Position numbers and translations under genes: made by a program | Notes under the pieces: model-generated | What the model saw: only the letters and a program-made list of their open reading frames with translations | What the model was told of the DNA's origin: nothing | Databases searched by the model: none | Assembly: GCA_963693085.1 (NCBI GenBank) | Contig: OY856409.1 | Span: 507,771,803-507,835,802 of the forward strand | Source: Alisma plantago-aquatica | Taxonomy: Eukaryota > Streptophyta > Magnoliopsida > Alismatales > Alismataceae | DNA length: 64,000 bases | Direction: 5' to 3' | Shown: positions 60,985 through 64,000 of the stretch, piece after piece | Layout of the letters: each line of letters starts with the position of its first letter | How positions within the stretch are numbered: the stretch's first letter is position 1

Positions 60985-61327
60985 AACTTATAACCCCCCA
61001 CGATCGCCCGACTCTTCCCCTTTCTTCTGTTTCATTGCTACCCTATTGCGGCGATTTTCCCTGTTGCGGCGACTTTCCGGCGCTTCTCTGCTGCTGCTGC
61101 TCTCCGGCGCTTCTCTCCGGCGCCCCATCTCCGGCGTCCTTCTTCTCCGACGCCCTTCTTCTCCGCCGCCCCTGCTACTGCTGCTGTCCGCGCGTCGCCG
61201 CCGGTCGTTGCCCACCGCCCCTGCTCTCCTCTAGTCGTCGCCGCCAGTAGAAGCAGCTACGGTGCTGTCGTCGTCACCTCCGCCCCCGCCGATAGAAGCA
61301 GCTTTACTCGTGCTGTCCTCGTGCAAG
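60985..61327 (+). other. Probable 5'-UTR exon of the CACTA gene
   Basis: CT-rich, GC-rich leader rich in TCTCCGGCG and CTGCTGCTG words, ending in CAAG before the donor GTAACC at 61,328. The open frames across it are low-complexity and differ by frame, so I treat it as untranslated. Confidence 0.55.
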
Positions 61328-61986
61328 GTAACCCACAAACCTTCACCACCTTTTTTGTCCTCTGCCTTGCTTTTCTCTGCCGCCGCCAACCTAGAACTCA
61401 CGCAGGTAGCGCCTAAGTAGGTTCCAGGGCACGCCTAGGGTCCCAAGCCCAGGTGCCCTGCCTAGATAGGCCTCTGGGAAGATGCTTGGGCGGCGCCAGG
61501 GCACGTCTAGGCTGCACGTCTAGTGGATTTTTTGCTAAAAGTTATTTACTGATTGTGTTTATTTAATAATGTACTGATACATATGTGATATACCAATCTG
61601 ATAGTCCATGATAGAACAAAACATAATGATGTTGACTGCAACTTTGTGTGTCATGCTATTCTTAATTAAGTGTATATTTACTTCATAATTGAATGTTTAA
61701 GTAAGTTATAGATATCTTGATGATGAACTGTAATGCACACATGTGACATGTTTGGAATGTAAATGATGAACTGTAATGCACACATGTTTAACTTATTTTA
61801 TTGTTGAGTATATTGAGAATCCTAATCACCCTTCTTGCTTAATGATGAACTGTAATGCACACATGTGAATGCTTGGAATTTAAATGATGAACTTTTCCCT
61901 AAATTGCCAATCATACTTTTAAAGACATCAATAATCACCCTAATTTGAAGAACTAGGATTTTAGGTATAAGAATGACAACACATTA

Positions 61987-62300
61987 TTTGTTGGCCTAGA
62001 AACCCGTCCAAGATTTACTCATTAGGAGTAAATCTTGGATAGTCCCCGGTTTGGGACTGTTCTTGAACACCTAATCTCACTTAGGATGTAAGTGTATAAT
62101 GTGTATTGAGTTTTCGAGAAAATTTTGGTAGCATTTCCCCGTTTGTTCTCTAAGTACATATGTACTTAGAGAACAGTGGGGAAATGCTGCCGAAATTTTC
62201 TTGAAAACCCAATACACATTATACACTTACTAGTGAGATTAGGTGTTCAAGGATGGGATAGGTGGTACACATTTATTATATATAAGAATGACATCACATG
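61987..62300 (+). repeat. 314-bp foldback block, copy 1
   Basis: Repeats at 62,436-62,749 at an offset of 449 bp with about two differences. Each copy contains a small hairpin (AAGATTTACTC / GAGTAAATCTT) and a long near-perfect inverted repeat, here 62,062-62,251, arms about 90 bp, centred on CATATG at 62,157-62,162. Confidence 0.92.
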
Positions 62301-62435
62301 TGTTTGTTGGCCTAGAATGTGAACAATCATTGTTTTTTATATTACTTGTACATTGATATAAATTAGAATGAACAATCACTAAATTATATACTGTTTGTAT
62401 GGAGTCCGGCTTCATTGTAGATATCTATTATTGTG

Positions 62436-62749
62436 TTTGTTGGCCTAGAAACCCGTCCAAGATTTACTCATTAGGAGTAAATCTTGGATAGTCCCCGGTT
62501 TGGGACTGTTCTTGAACACCTAATCTCACTTAGGATGTAAGTGTATAATGTGTATTGAGTTTTCGAGAAAATTTTGGTAGCATTTCCCCGTTTGTTCTCT
62601 AAGTACATATGTACTTAGAGAACAACGGGGAAATGCTGCCGAAATTTTCTTGAAAACCCAATACACATTATACACTTACTAGTGAGATTAGGTGTTCAAG
62701 GATGGGATAGGTGGTACACATTTATTATATATAAGAATGACATCACATG
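62436..62749 (+). repeat. 314-bp foldback block, copy 2
   Basis: Near-identical copy of 61,987-62,300, separated by 135 bp. The inverted repeat lies at 62,511-62,700 by offset. The copies differ at AACAGTGG versus AACAACGG. Confidence 0.92.
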
Positions 62750-62897
62750 GGATAGGTGGTACACATATATAAGAATGACATCACATTGATAAAAGATCAC
62801 AATTTTAGAGACATGTATGTTTATACAAATGCTAAATGTTTTCCTTATTCTAGTTGATACAAATGCTAAATGTTTTCCTTTTTAATGAAATTTTCAG

Positions 62898-64000
62898 ATG
62901 GCTCACCATGATGAGAATGATGTCCATGATGAGCATGAAGTCCATGATGAGCATGCTGTCCATGATGAGCATGGCGAGGATACCAACGTAAGTTCTAAAA
63001 ACATATCCCATATTTCTATAAAATTCATTATCTTCTAGTTATGTCATATATCCTGTATTTCTATATTGGCTTAATTCGGTGTGTTTATTTTTGTCAAATT
63101 TTAGGTTGATGATGCACAGCTACCCACTGAAGCAATTGAGCAACTTGATGCGCAGCAACAAAAACTTAACAAGAAAAGGGGTATCACTCTGTTGAAAAAG
63201 TTACTTGCGCTGAGTGGCAGTGGATCCAAATTGGTTGTGGAGTTTGATAATGGAGGGAATGCAATTGGAGTGAACCGCAATAATTTTATAAACTATCTTG
63301 GGGTTGTCACTCGAAGCCATTGTGGTGTTAAATATGATAATTGGCATAAAGTTCCTCAGGCGAAGAAAGACTTGATATGGAAAGATTTATGCGTGAGTTA
63401 TTATTATTTGCAATTCTATTTTGTAGATTACAAATTCTATTATTTGCAATTATATTTTTGGTACTAGTTAATAACATTTCTATTTTACAGAATCTGTTTG
63501 CATTGGATGAGATGTTGCATCGTAAAAGTGTGATGCAACACGCTGGAAAGATGCTTAGGAATTACAGGACAAATCTGAACAGAGAATACATAAGACAGGG
63601 TGATAAGAAGAAGAAGTCAGCCCTTGAACAATGGAACTTCTTGGACAAAGAAGATTGGGACAATTTTGTTGCTTCAAGAAAATCTGAAGAATTCAAGGTA
63701 TTAGGCGTCACTCCCATTTTAATTAATATACGTTGTATTCACCTATTCAAGATTAACATTTAGTGCTACTAACCTAATTATAAATGTGCATACTAACTAG
63801 GCCCTCAGTGACGCACAAAAAGCAAGGCGTGCACTGAATGTACATGACCATACTATGGGTCCAAAAGGCTATGCAAGCATTCGCCAAAGACTACAGGCGG
63901 AGTCTGCGGCTACTCAGGAGTCTGCGACTACTCAGGAGTCTGCGGCCACACCCTTCCCTCGCCATGATATCTGGATAGCTGGCAGGAAAAACAAGAAGGG
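62898..64000 (+). CDS. CACTA-encoded protein with Transposase_24 (plant En/Spm) domain, partial
   Basis: Four exons predicted from splice signals and frame, all introns phase 0: 62,898-62,987 (GTAAGT donor), 63,105-63,392 (GTGAGT), 63,491-63,697 (GTATTA) and 63,801 onward. Exon 1 encodes a His/Asp/Glu-rich repeat (VHDEHE, VHDEHA, VHDEHG). Exons 2-4 carry the Transposase_24 pattern: GVNRNNFINYLGVVTRSHCG, KYDNWHKVPQAKKDLIWKDL, then HAGKMLRNYRTNLNREYI, EDWDNFVASRKSEEF, and ALNVHDHTMGPKGYASIRQR. This family is the DNA-binding/accessory product of CACTA elements, comparable in place to TNPA, and probably recognises the subterminal array. The start is the first ATG after the acceptor. The C-terminus lies beyond the window. 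No stop is seen in the joined frame. Confidence 0.85.

Larger units (their letters stand above)
61328..62897 (+). other. Probable 5'-UTR intron of the CACTA gene
   Basis: GT at 61,328 and TTTTCAG at 62,891-62,897, immediately before the ATG. AT-rich except for a GC-rich start. It contains two copies of a 314-bp foldback block. Confidence 0.6.
60605..64000 (+). mobile_element. CACTA (En/Spm) transposon, 5' part, runs off the window
   Basis: Begins with CACTACTACAGAAAT, the classical CACTA terminus, next to a candidate 3-bp target word GTA (60,602-60,604). Six subterminal hairpins follow, then a CT-rich leader, a long 5'-UTR intron and a spliced gene with a Transposase_24 (plant En/Spm) domain. 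The 3' end, any second gene (the catalytic transposase) and the matching terminus lie outside the window. Confidence 0.94.

Noticed and set aside
60956..61250. Leu/Ser/Pro-rich ORFs in the CACTA leader, both strands
   Set aside because: Low-complexity translations of a CT-rich leader; the homologous gene starts at 62,898 after a good acceptor.

Overview
The window is repeat-rich, AT-rich nuclear DNA of a flowering plant. The evidence is structural. There are plant-type L1 LINEs with a DUF4283/zinc-knuckle ORF1 and a zf-RVT tail, one LINE with a C-terminal RNase H domain, a Ty1/copia element primed by initiator tRNA-Met, a CACTA (En/Spm) element with a Transposase_24 ORF, a hAT MITE, and degraded copies of plant gene families (neprosin/DUF239 and MYB-CC GARP). 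Nothing in the sequence fixes the species. I see no intact single-copy host gene; the coding capacity is in transposable elements or broken gene copies.

Layout. A direct segmental duplication frames the left and middle of the window: copy A (about 1-11,998, running off the left edge) and copy B (about 38,714-48,623). Each carries a neprosin-like pseudogene (A 6,363-8,048; B 39,512-40,739). Comparing the copies gives clean before/after views of insertions. Copy A has a 302-bp hAT MITE (8,458-8,759) and a 5.6-kb AT-microsatellite-rich segment (about 712-6,330) missing from B. Copy B has a 4.2-kb 5'-truncated LINE (42,666-46,868, minus) missing from A. Between the copies lie unclassified noncoding DNA (11,999-18,848), a 5'-truncated RNase H LINE (18,849-21,455, minus), more noncoding DNA, a duplicated MYB-CC (PHR-like) gene fragment (26,677-27,614), and a nearly full-length LINE with 16-bp target-site duplications (30,815-35,786, plus) whose ORFs carry several stops and a frameshift.

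The right end holds the best-preserved elements. A complete Ty1/copia element (49,543-57,934) has 1,389-bp LTRs differing at about ten positions, a 5-bp target-site duplication, intact gag and intact pol. It carries short CG-rich hairpins of one shared design both in U3, upstream of the TATA box, and in a 404-nt spacer separating gag from pol. Next is an unclassified segment with arrays of CCGATCGG-type palindromes (58,893-60,604). Last is the 5' part of a CACTA transposon (60,605 to the window end) with six subterminal hairpins, a long 5'-UTR intron containing a duplicated foldback block, and a spliced transposase-related gene that runs off the edge.

How the parts work together: within each autonomous-type element the order follows the life cycle (promoter, priming site, gag, protease, integrase, RT, RNase H for the copia element; TIR, subterminal binding arrays, spliced protein for CACTA). 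The host-derived pieces look non-functional.
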